Positions 6,652 through 13,155 of a stretch of 16,968 nucleotides of DNA are shown here, piece after piece. A program made the translations under genes and the position numbers. The stretch is taken from positions 1 to 16,968 of the forward strand of contig DGSB01000031.1 in the NCBI GenBank assembly GCA_002390045.1. Direction: 5' to 3'. The DNA is from Fibrobacter sp. UBA4373 (GTDB lineage Bacteria > Fibrobacterota > Fibrobacteria > Fibrobacterales > Fibrobacteraceae). Below the pieces are notes generated by a model. It made no database searches, was not told the origin of the DNA, and saw only the letters and a program-made list of their open reading frames with translations. How positions within the stretch are numbered: the first letter of the stretch is position 1; every line of letters starts with the position of its first letter.

Positions 6652-7500
6652 TTAAATATTTAAACCCATATAAAGGCCTGCTTTGCCTGCGCCTTCCGAA
6701 GGATCGAATCCATCAAGGATATAGCCATAATGCAATCCCATTTCCAGCTGGGCGGCCGACGTGCGGAACATGACAAGACCCGCCTGGGCAGATCCTGCAA
6801 AACCGAAGGAATGACGGTCCTGGTCGGAAATGTCATGCAAGAAAGCACCCACGCCAAAGCCCAAACCTACAAACGGAGAAAAGCGTGTCGCTGTAAAATA
6901 ATAGCGCGGTCCTACAACAAAATCCATATGGTTTATCAGTGGATCGATGTTAAACGCATAATCCCCCTGCATGAGAATTGCCCACTGCGGAGCGACTTCG
7001 AAAATAACCTTCACGTCAAAGGCAAATAGAAATTTCGCTTTTCCATGCGTATCGTGCCAAAGGGCGGGGCCGATTCCAACCGATTTGTATTTATGAACAC
7101 CCTTGCGTTCGACGACTTCTACCTTTTCCTGTTCGGTAATTTTACCGATTTCCTCGTTGGAATTGGCATTTTCCGATTTTAAAGCGGCTGCAACGACGCG
7201 GTCAATGATGAAATCGAGCTCTTCTGCACTTTCCGCTTTCAGTTTAGTTGAATTTTTTGCTTTGCCATTCTTTTCAAGCTCCCCCACGACGATAATCGAT
7301 GAACCGAGAGGCATCAGGGAAACGTTCAGCTTGTTGTTCGATTCCTCGACTGGAGAATCACCATTTTGCACAACGGCATCTCGAACCAGCTTTTTCACTG
7401 TCGTAGGAGAAGCCACGTTCCCGTCCATCTCGACGACAATTTGAACGTCCTTCGCAAAAAGGGCACTAGCAAAAAATAATGCAAAAAGAATCTGTTTCAT
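6652..7500 (-). CDS. outer-membrane protein with periplasmic N-domain and barrel
   Basis: The product has 282 residues. MKQILFALFFASALFA is a signal peptide, cleaved before KD. Residues 17-110 look like a soluble alternating alpha/beta domain (VQIVVEMDG, then helices, SLMPLGSSIIVVGEL, and helix DFIIDRVVAAAL). A charged glutamate/lysine linker follows at about 110-132. From about 138 to the end, short amphipathic strands with glycine and aromatic residues (VGIGPALW, MDFVVGPRYYFTA, PFVGLGFGVGAFL, GLYMGLNI) look like an 8-stranded barrel similar in style to OmpA/OmpW. ATG 7500-7498 has no visible SD and sits 15 nt after the stop of the CapA-like gene, so translation may depend on coupling. The function is unknown; its position between a CapA-like lipoprotein and a GTPase suggests envelope work. 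Confidence 0.72.
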   Translation of the reverse strand: MKQILFALFFASALFAKDVQIVVEMDGNVASPTTVKKLVRDAVVQNGDSPVEESNNKLNVSLMPLGSSIIVVGELEKNGKAKNSTKLKAESAEELDFIIDRVVAAALKSENANSNEEIGKITEQEKVEVVERKGVHKYKSVGIGPALWHDTHGKAKFLFAFDVKVIFEVAPQWAILMQGDYAFNIDPLINHMDFVVGPRYYFTATRFSPFVGLGFGVGAFLHDISDQDRHSFGFAGSAQAGLVMFRTSAAQLEMGLHYGYILDGFDPSEGAGKAGLYMGLNI

Positions 7501-7515
7501 ATAAACGAATCTAAG

Positions 7516-8802
7516 CTATTTCTGTTTCAGCGTTTTGACCGAATCTTGCTTTTTGGACAAATTCACAATTTTTAAGGGTAAAACGATTGAAGGGTCTTCT
7601 GTATTGCATTTCACAGCATTTTCCAAGTTTTTTTGGAAAAGTTCAGTAAACGCCTTAAGGGATAATTCCGGAATTTTCGTTTTGAGCAGATGTAGTTCAG
7701 CAAGGGAATCGGAATAATCGCTCAACGGAATCGCGTGATAGTTCCCCACTTCCTGCTGTGTTACGGAACCTTCGAAAGTAGCAGAAGAAACTTCCAAACG
7801 CGCTTCGCTTCCCTTCACTACCTTGCGCACGGCAAATTTCGCTACGCCGCCGAGGTTCGTCGAAATATCCTGCTGGTTTGAAACAAAGTTTCCAAGCGAC
7901 CAGTACACGAGCGCGCGGTTCCCCGCTTTCGTCGTATAGATGCCATAAGGTTCGATCACATGTGGATGGGCGCACACGAGAATATCCGCGCCGGCATCGA
8001 TCGCCTGTTCCGCATCATTCATAGCCTCTGCCGTCGGGAGTTCTACGTATTCTGTACCAAAATGCATAAAGGCAACCGTGACTTCTGCAGAAGCTTCTGC
8101 CTTGCGAACCATTTCTACCCAATGACCGCTACTGTCCAAAAGGTCCACCAAGTACGGACGATCGCTCGGAAGCTTTTGCCCGTTCAAGCCATAGGTAAAG
8201 TTCACAAAAGCAAAACGGATCCCGTTTTTGTCGAGAGTGTAAACGGAATCCTGACTTGACTGCGTTTTATGAATGCCCAAAGCCTTTGCCGATTTTCCCG
8301 TCCAAAAATCGATGGTATAATCGACAGCAGAAGCCTTGCGGTCTATCGTATGATTCGTCGCATGGGTGATAATATCAAAGCCTGCCGCAATTTCTGCAAT
8401 CCCGACTTCTTCCGGAGATCCAAAGCTCGGGTAAGAGGCGTAGCCGTCTTCTCGAGGCACAAAAATGGTTTCCTGGTTTACCGCCGCTATGTCGGCTTTT
8501 TGAATCTCCTCTTTCCAAGGTGCGAAGATGTAGTCAAAGTTGCACTTGGACTCGTCTTCTTTGCAGGCCTTAAAAAGCGGCGTGTGAAAGAGAACATCTC
8601 CGATAGCGAAAAAAGAAACTTCGGAAACTGTCGAATCTTCTTGAGGAATGACCTCCTCCTTTTCTGGAATCGCCTCTTCAAAAACGGCAGTATCCGTTTT
8701 TGTAACTTCCGTTTTTTGAACTTCGGACGGTTTCTTTGTCACCTCATGCGTTTCCGCACAAGAAATGATAAAAAGGAAAATGGTCAAAAGAAGAATCCGC
8801 AT
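7516..8802 (-). CDS. CapA-family metallophosphatase-fold lipoprotein
   Basis: The product has 428 residues. A short signal sequence ends in I-I-S-C (Cys15), so the protein is probably lipidated. A linker rich in Thr, Glu, Lys and Pro (16-60) would hold the domain away from the membrane. The domain carries the CapA (PGA_cap) motifs: GDVLFH 68-73, NQET 109-112, HATNH 147-151, HFGTEY (about 255), CAHPHV (about 280) and SLGNFV. Their Asp, Asn, Glu and His residues form the di-metal site of calcineurin-like phosphatases. The family is named for poly-gamma-glutamate capsule work, but no capBC genes are here, so the substrate is unknown. The paired Cys80/Cys87 could be disulphide-bonded. ATG 8802 lies 2 nt after the prfC stop codon, a strong sign of translational coupling. 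Confidence 0.88.
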   Translation of the reverse strand: MRILLLTIFLFIISCAETHEVTKKPSEVQKTEVTKTDTAVFEEAIPEKEEVIPQEDSTVSEVSFFAIGDVLFHTPLFKACKEDESKCNFDYIFAPWKEEIQKADIAAVNQETIFVPREDGYASYPSFGSPEEVGIAEIAAGFDIITHATNHTIDRKASAVDYTIDFWTGKSAKALGIHKTQSSQDSVYTLDKNGIRFAFVNFTYGLNGQKLPSDRPYLVDLLDSSGHWVEMVRKAEASAEVTVAFMHFGTEYVELPTAEAMNDAEQAIDAGADILVCAHPHVIEPYGIYTTKAGNRALVYWSLGNFVSNQQDISTNLGGVAKFAVRKVVKGSEARLEVSSATFEGSVTQQEVGNYHAIPLSDYSDSLAELHLLKTKIPELSLKAFTELFQKNLENAVKCNTEDPSIVLPLKIVNLSKKQDSVKTLKQK

Positions 8803-8804
8803 GG

Positions 8805-10376
8805 TTACCCCAAAGAAGTTTCCACAAATTTGAGTTCAGGATAGTTCTTCATGGCCAGAGTCATACGGTATTCATTCGGGAAAAGGCATACAAATCGCTC
8901 TTCCTTATCGCGCATGCAGTCTCCGCCATTTTCGTTCACAAATTTTTCGACATCGGCAGGAGCTCCGACAATCCAGCGCACGCCGAAGGAAGGAATTCTG
9001 TCCAAGGAAACATCGGCACCATATTCCGACATCAGGCGGAATTTGAGCACGTCGAACTGGAGTTCTCCGACAACACCGATGACAGGAATCGCCGACTTGA
9101 ACGGCTGGTACAGCTGGGTTGCCCCTTCTTCGGTCAATTCCTTCAAGCCCTTGGCAAGCTGCTTCGACTTGAGCGGGTTCAAGAGCGTTACGCGGGCGAA
9201 ATATTCCGGAGCAAAATCCGGAATGCCCGAAAAGCTCATCTTTTCTCCCTTCGTCAGCGTATCGCCAATATGGAAAAGTCCCGGATCGTTGATGCCAACG
9301 ATATCACCAGCCCAAGCTGTATCGATAACTTCCTTGTCTTTGGCGAGGAAGGCGGTAGGAGCCGCCAAACGAACGTCTCGTTCCGTGCGCACGTGGTAAA
9401 CCTTGTCTCCACGCTGGAATTGTCCGGAGCAAATTCGAATGAATGCGGTTCGGTCTCGGTGCTTCGGATCCATATTGGCTTGGATCTTAAAGACAAAGCC
9501 CGAAAAATCATTTTCGCTCGGATCGACAATGCGCTTATCCGTTTCGCGCGGCATCGGTGCCGGTGCGAGGTCGGCAAAGGCGTTCAGCAATTGACGCACG
9601 CCGAAGCCTGTCACGGCACTGCCGAAGAATACCGGGCACATTTCGCCCTTCAAGAAAAGTTCATGGTCAAACGGATCCATGCCGCCCGTGACCATGTCAT
9701 ATTCTTCACGGAACTGATTCACCCAGTTCTCGCCACAAAGTTCGACCAGTTTCGGATCATCCGGACCCGTCATCTGCAAAATTTCCTGGTGACCGGACTG
9801 AGCGTCGTAAACGTTGAACGTATTATCGGCGATGCAGTAAACGCCCTTGAAAAGTTTACCGACACCGATCGGCAGTGTAAACGGAATTGCCTTGATTTTC
9901 AAAACGGATTCGATTTGGTCAATCAAATCCAGAACAGGACGACCATCCAAGTCCATCTTGTTGATGAATGTAATGATCGGCGTATGGCGCATCCGGCAGA
10001 CTTCCATCAGCTTGATCGTCTGCTTTTCCACACCGTTCACGCTATCGATCAAGACCAGAGCCGAATCTACGGCGGTCAAGGCGCGGTAGGTATCTTCGCA
10101 GAAGTCCTGGTGCCCCGGGGTATCGACCAGGTTGAACCAGCAACCTTCAAAAGGAAAGTTCAAGACAGAACTGGAAACGGAAATTCCACGATCCTGTTCG
10201 ATCTTCATCCAGTCACTGACTGTATAATTGCGGTTGGCTTTTGCGCGGACATGTCCCGCTTCACGAATGACTTTACCGAACCAGAGAAATTTTTCGGTGA
10301 TGGTCGTTTTACCCGCGTCAGGGTGGCTGACAATGGCGAAAGTGCGACGCTTGGCGATTTCTGGATTAATAGACAA
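8805..10376 (-). CDS. prfC: peptide chain release factor 3 (RF3)
   Basis: RF3 is the translational GTPase that drives RF1/RF2 off the ribosome after termination. The length of 523 residues is close to E. coli RF3 (529). G-motifs are intact: SHPDAGKTT at 17-25, RGIS at 63-66 (switch I), DTPGH at 85-89 and NKMD at 139-142. Family signatures FVFKIQANMDPKHRDR and VVGELQFDVL follow in the later domains. The start is TTG at 10376-10374: no in-frame ATG fits, the N-terminus (M-SINPEIAKRRTFAI) aligns with known RF3, and GAGG lies at 10386-10383 with a 6-nt spacer. That region can fold into a hairpin. The downstream CapA-like gene begins after 2 nt, so prfC leads a four-gene run. Confidence 0.96.
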   Translation of the reverse strand: MSINPEIAKRRTFAIVSHPDAGKTTITEKFLWFGKVIREAGHVRAKANRNYTVSDWMKIEQDRGISVSSSVLNFPFEGCWFNLVDTPGHQDFCEDTYRALTAVDSALVLIDSVNGVEKQTIKLMEVCRMRHTPIITFINKMDLDGRPVLDLIDQIESVLKIKAIPFTLPIGVGKLFKGVYCIADNTFNVYDAQSGHQEILQMTGPDDPKLVELCGENWVNQFREEYDMVTGGMDPFDHELFLKGEMCPVFFGSAVTGFGVRQLLNAFADLAPAPMPRETDKRIVDPSENDFSGFVFKIQANMDPKHRDRTAFIRICSGQFQRGDKVYHVRTERDVRLAAPTAFLAKDKEVIDTAWAGDIVGINDPGLFHIGDTLTKGEKMSFSGIPDFAPEYFARVTLLNPLKSKQLAKGLKELTEEGATQLYQPFKSAIPVIGVVGELQFDVLKFRLMSEYGADVSLDRIPSFGVRWIVGAPADVEKFVNENGGDCMRDKEERFVCLFPNEYRMTLAMKNYPELKFVETSLG

Positions 10377-10378
10377 AA

Positions 10379-10403
10379 TGGGCCTCGTTCGTTGACGGGC
10401 CCA
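10379..10403 (-). promoter_or_regulatory. hairpin over the prfC ribosome-binding site
   Basis: In the prfC mRNA, UGGGCC (10403-10398) can pair with GGCCCA (10384-10379) around a 13-nt loop. The SD GAGG (10386-10383) is half in the loop and half in the 3' arm, and the hairpin ends 2 nt before the TTG start. This could lower initiation at an already weak start codon. The pairing is visible; a regulatory effect is inference. Confidence 0.4.
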
Positions 10404-10448
10404 AATATAGAAAAAGAGAATTTGGATTTATGGAAAGGAACGCGAGAA

Positions 10449-10655
10449 TTACTCTGGATGGCGTTCCAAGTCGAGAATCATCGCCTGGAGGGAATCTTCC
10501 ACAGCGGAGCGGAAGTTTCCGGAACCGAGGCTACAGCTCTTGACCGGGTGCTCGGCATCAGTCCCCTTGATGATTCGAATGACAGGGAAACCGCCTTCCA
10601 TTGAAAAAAGAACCGAATAACCTTTCTGCAACAGTTTTTCAATCAAATCGCGCAT
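10449..10655 (-). CDS. small protein of unknown function (68 aa)
   Basis: MRDLIEKLLQKGYSVLFSME opens a short soluble protein with no signal peptide and no membrane segment. It reads as helix (1-11), two strands (14-19 and 23-30), a Cys/Gly/Ser-rich turn (KSCSLGSGNF) and a closing helix (50-64) ending ERHPE. I do not recognise the family. I call it a gene because AAGGAG stands 10 nt before the ATG at 10655-10653, its composition is protein-like, and it lies in line 72 nt upstream of prfC. It may share a transcript with prfC; the 72-nt gap leaves room for a separate promoter. Confidence 0.7.
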   Translation of the reverse strand: MRDLIEKLLQKGYSVLFSMEGGFPVIRIIKGTDAEHPVKSCSLGSGNFRSAVEDSLQAMILDLERHPE

Positions 10656-10727
10656 GGAACCAAAACTCCTTATAAATGTGAAATGGAAATTTTCGCCCGC
10701 AAAGGGCTTCTTTCGCTAAATTACTCT

Positions 10728-10742
10728 TTTTTTGCAAAAAAG
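10728..10742. repeat. palindromic repeat TTTTTTGCAAAAAAG, copy 1
   Basis: The first 14 bases are a perfect palindrome (T6-GC-A6). The same 15-mer occurs at 11159-11173. The two copies flank the cupin gene: this one lies 22 nt past its stop codon and 73 nt before the 68-aa gene. It could be an operator, a bent A-tract or part of a poor hairpin. It lacks the shape of a normal terminator. Confidence 0.4.
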
Positions 10743-10763
10743 CAAAGAATTTTCAACAAGTCC

Positions 10764-11093
10764 TCATTTTTCGGTGATGACCGTAAAAAGAACCAGATCG
10801 TCGATGCCCGTATTTTCGATAATTTGAGAAGATCCTTCTGGGCAGATATGGCAACAGCCGCTGGATAGAAGTTCTTCCTTTCCATCACAAATCGCTCTTC
10901 CTGATCCCGAGATGACATAATTGATTTCGCAACCATTCTTTTGCGTGTGAATTCCGATGGAACCGTAAGGATGAAGTCGGTTAATCAAAAATTTCCCATG
11001 CGAATTTTCGACGATCCGGGCGGTCATTTCGCCTGCCCCATGATTCATTCCGGGACCTGTCACTGGATGGATCTGCTTAAAGTCAATTAACAT
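10764..11093 (-). CDS. single-domain cupin protein with altered metal ligands
   Basis: A 109-residue small beta-barrel cupin. The two cupin motifs are recognisable: motif 1 runs G44-S-I-G-I-H49-T-Q51-K-N-G-C-E56, and motif 2 is around C84-P-E-G-S-S-Q90-I-I-E-N94. The usual ligands are His, His, Glu and His. Here His49 and Glu56 are kept, but positions 51 and 90 are glutamine. Related small cupins, as I remember them, keep HTH and a second-motif His, so this copy may bind metal weakly or differently, or act as a sensor or binding protein. ATG 11093-11091 follows GGGG at 11104-11101. The gene diverges from the glutathione peroxidase gene. The substrate cannot be read from the sequence. Confidence 0.82.
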   Translation of the reverse strand: MLIDFKQIHPVTGPGMNHGAGEMTARIVENSHGKFLINRLHPYGSIGIHTQKNGCEINYVISGSGRAICDGKEELLSSGCCHICPEGSSQIIENTGIDDLVLFTVITEK

Positions 11094-11158
11094 TGTTTAC
11101 CCCATTTACGTTCTATGTCAATATACGCATAAGTCGATAAAAAAGCCACTTCGTCAGA

Positions 11159-11173
11159 TTTTTTGCAAAAAAG
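11159..11173. repeat. palindromic repeat TTTTTTGCAAAAAAG, copy 2
   Basis: Identical 15-mer to 10728-10742. This copy lies between the divergent cupin (start 11093) and peroxidase (start 11256) genes, so it is placed where a shared operator could act on either promoter. A-tract composition makes chance similarity possible. Confidence 0.4.
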
Positions 11174-11255
11174 TTCCCAAACTAGTATTTTGCTAGGTTG
11201 CGCTTTGTATTTTACTTATAGACAAATAACGCTTCACTTTTTCCACGAGGAAACA

Positions 11256-11798
11256 ATGAGCATTTACGATTATTCCCTTCCTACCGCCGATGGCAATTCC
11301 AAATCCATGCAAGATTTTCAAGGAAAAGTTCTTCTGATTGTCAATACGGCAACAGGCTGCGGTTTTACTCCGCATTATGAACCGCTTGAAAAAATGTATG
11401 AAGCTTACCATGACCAAGGCTTCGAAGTCATCGATGTTCCTTGCAATCAGTTTGGCGGTCAAACCCCTGAAGGCGATTCCGAAATTCACGAATTCTGCAC
11501 GCTCAAGTACAATACGCAATTTCCGCAGTACAAAAAGAGCGACGTCAACGGTGAAAACGCATTGCCTCTCTTCTCCTATCTCAAAAGCCAAAAGGGTTTT
11601 GAAGGCTTTGGAAAAGGTGTCAAGGCTTTCGCCATGGGCGTTATGCTGTCAAAAATTGACAAAAATTACAAGACAAACCCCGACATCAAATGGAATTTTA
11701 CCAAATTTCTCGTCAATAGACAGGGTGAAGTTGTCGCTCGCTTTGAACCGACTGCCGACATGAAGAAAGTCGAAGAAGCGGTCAAGAACCTTCTTTAA
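11256..11798 (+). CDS. glutathione peroxidase-family thiol peroxidase
   Basis: The enzyme reduces hydrogen peroxide and organic peroxides in the cytoplasm. The 180 residues show the catalytic set: Cys35 in NTATGCGFTP (a cysteine codon, not selenocysteine), Gln69 in NQFGGQ, and the WNFTKFLV motif near residue 145. Cys81 in the HEFC segment matches the resolving cysteine of thioredoxin-dependent members (Cys82 in yeast Gpx3, from memory), so thioredoxin is the likelier reductant. I chose ATG 11256 with GAGG at 11247-11250; an extension back to 11163 would start inside the palindrome and has no SD. The gene is monocistronic, diverges from the cupin gene and is closed by the hairpin at 11816-11847. 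Confidence 0.93.
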   Translation: MSIYDYSLPTADGNSKSMQDFQGKVLLIVNTATGCGFTPHYEPLEKMYEAYHDQGFEVIDVPCNQFGGQTPEGDSEIHEFCTLKYNTQFPQYKKSDVNGENALPLFSYLKSQKGFEGFGKGVKAFAMGVMLSKIDKNYKTNPDIKWNFTKFLVNRQGEVVARFEPTADMKKVEEAVKNLL

Positions 11799-11815
11799 TG
11801 TCTTGTTCCCAACAG

Positions 11816-11847
11816 GAAAAAGCCGTCCTTCAGGGATGGCTTTTTTT
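11816..11847 (+). terminator. terminator after the peroxidase gene, shared with convergent gene
   Basis: AAAAAGCCGTCC (11817-11828) pairs with GGATGGCTTTTT (11834-11845) over 12 bp with one G-T wobble, followed by more T. The last codons and stop (11832-11830) of the convergent membrane-protein gene lie inside the 3' arm. The A-rich 5' arm gives minus-strand transcripts a T-run too, so the element can serve both genes. Confidence 0.88.
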
Positions 11848-12192
11848 GCGTTCTTCAATTATGCGTTGCCATAGTTTATCTTGCAGGCGGTAAAGGCGCT
11901 GAGTCCCGTTTTCCAATAAGTAATAATGCCGAATGTAGGGAACAAGCAGAATTAAAAAAAGAAGATCTAAAAGAAGGAGTGGAAACGTCGGAAATACCGT
12001 AAAGAAAAGGGTTGTCCCCACAAAAAGGAGCGCAAAAAGAAGAGTGACGAGTAGATGGACAAGCCGCTCGTGTTGAAAGAACTGAATCTGCAAAAGTAAA
12101 TCGGTTCGGACGACTTCATCCGATTCGAGAGTAGACTCCCCCGCAAGGACGCTTTCCACGTACGCGATATAGTCCAAAAGACGGCGTTTCAT
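11830..12192 (-). CDS. small membrane protein with two transmembrane helices
   Basis: A 120-residue protein. Residues 1-43 form a charged helical cytoplasmic part ending IQFFQHERLVH. Two hydrophobic helices follow, about 46-66 and 70-87, joined by a tight turn (FPTFP). A basic C-terminal tail (88-120: RHYYLLENGTQRLYRLQDKL...) probably returns to the cytoplasm. I recall small proteins with a similar QFFQHERL motif and two helices in clostridia, also without a known role; that is memory only. ATG 12192-12190 is well supported by GGAGG 8 nt upstream. It converges on the peroxidase gene; its stop codon lies inside their shared terminator. It diverges from the RNase Z-like gene, 41 nt away. Confidence 0.8.
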   Translation of the reverse strand: MKRRLLDYIAYVESVLAGESTLESDEVVRTDLLLQIQFFQHERLVHLLVTLLFALLFVGTTLFFTVFPTFPLLLLDLLFLILLVPYIRHYYLLENGTQRLYRLQDKLWQRIIEERKKSHP

Positions 12193-12233
12193 TCGATAAC
12201 CTCCATGGAAAACTTACTATCTTTGAGCTCGAA

Positions 12234-13148
12234 ATGCAAGAAAATCATTCCCTGCACAACGCTTTACGCCAAGTCCGTCATCATATCGGAAGAGTCATTC
12301 TTCACGGCTTCTCCGTTTCGGGCCTTGCGACTTACCTTCAACTTCCCGAATACGATTTTTGCGTGGACATGGGAGAATGCCCGGTTTCTTCCATCGGGAT
12401 CAATCACGTATTCTTGACTCATGCACACGGAGATCATAGCCGTTGCTTGATGCGTCATCACAGCTTGCGTCGCATGATGGGAGTCGATAAGCCTTCGATT
12501 TATTACATGCCTGCCGACCTTGTTTCCGGCGCAGAAGCTTGGATTCATTCCGAAGCCGTTTTCGAAGGCGTTCCCGAGCAACGCTTTAAGCTCCCGGAAA
12601 TCGTCGGGCTGAATGCCGGTGAAAAAGTCGCACTCAAGTATCGGAAGGATCTATCGATCGAAGCCTTCCGTACACGGCACGCACTAAGCGGACGCCAAGC
12701 CTTTCTGCCGTCGATGGGAGTTACGCTTTATAACCACAAGAACAAGCTGAAAGACGAATACATTGGTCTAGATGCAACGGGAATCATCAAGCTTAAAGAA
12801 CAAGGCATTAGCATTACCCGCGAAGTTTACGATCCAATTATCACATTCATGGGAGACTGTCTCGGCGACAATCTTACCGATCCTGAACTCGCATCCATCT
12901 GGAATTCCGAAGTTCTCGTGACCGAATGCACTTTTATCGATGATGGCGAAGAATCGATGGCAGACAAAAAAGGCCATACGCACATTTCCCAACTCGTCAA
13001 AGCTCTCGAAGAATTCGGCCCTACCATGAAGTGCAAACATATTGTGCTGAACCATTTTTCGATGAAATATTCTTCGGATCATATTCTTGGAGCACTCCAG
13101 AAAAAAATCCCAGAAGCTTACCGCGATAAGATTATCGCATTTATCTAA
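12234..13148 (+). CDS. metallo-beta-lactamase-fold hydrolase, RNase Z/ELAC-like
   Basis: The length of 304 residues fits short-form RNase Z, the zinc endonuclease that trims tRNA 3' trailers. HAHGDH at 63-68 is the main zinc motif. FMGDCLGDN (about 206-214) supplies the bridging Asp, ECTF resembles the EATF of RNase Z, and HTHISQ and LNHFSMKYS supply later histidines. The opening differs from classical RNase Z, so a related MBL hydrolase is possible. The initiator tRNA in this window lacks an encoded CCA, which fits a need for such an enzyme. The start is ATG 12234 with only a weak SD; the ATG at 12205 is out of frame. trmB follows with its SD overlapping this stop codon, so the two are coupled and both could act on tRNA. 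Confidence 0.8.
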   Translation: MQENHSLHNALRQVRHHIGRVILHGFSVSGLATYLQLPEYDFCVDMGECPVSSIGINHVFLTHAHGDHSRCLMRHHSLRRMMGVDKPSIYYMPADLVSGAEAWIHSEAVFEGVPEQRFKLPEIVGLNAGEKVALKYRKDLSIEAFRTRHALSGRQAFLPSMGVTLYNHKNKLKDEYIGLDATGIIKLKEQGISITREVYDPIITFMGDCLGDNLTDPELASIWNSEVLVTECTFIDDGEESMADKKGHTHISQLVKALEEFGPTMKCKHIVLNHFSMKYSSDHILGALQKKIPEAYRDKIIAFI

Positions 13149-13155
13149 GGTGAAC

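Noticed and set aside
9270..10604. 444-codon open frame on the plus strand opposite prfC
   Set aside because: It is antisense to an unmistakable RF3 gene, has no SD or recognisable domain, and its residues follow the shadow pattern of the RF3 codons.
11112..11119. TTGACA-like sequence on the minus strand before the cupin gene
   Set aside because: It is only about 20-25 nt from the ATG and has no -10 at the right distance, so it cannot be the -35 of that gene.
11163..11255. Extended N-terminus for the glutathione peroxidase
   Set aside because: The extra 31 residues have no family counterpart and start inside a palindrome; ATG 11256 has a close SD and the usual length.
11349..11365. Possible selenocysteine site in the peroxidase
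   Set aside because: The catalytic codon is TGC (cysteine), not TGA, so no selenium recoding is needed.
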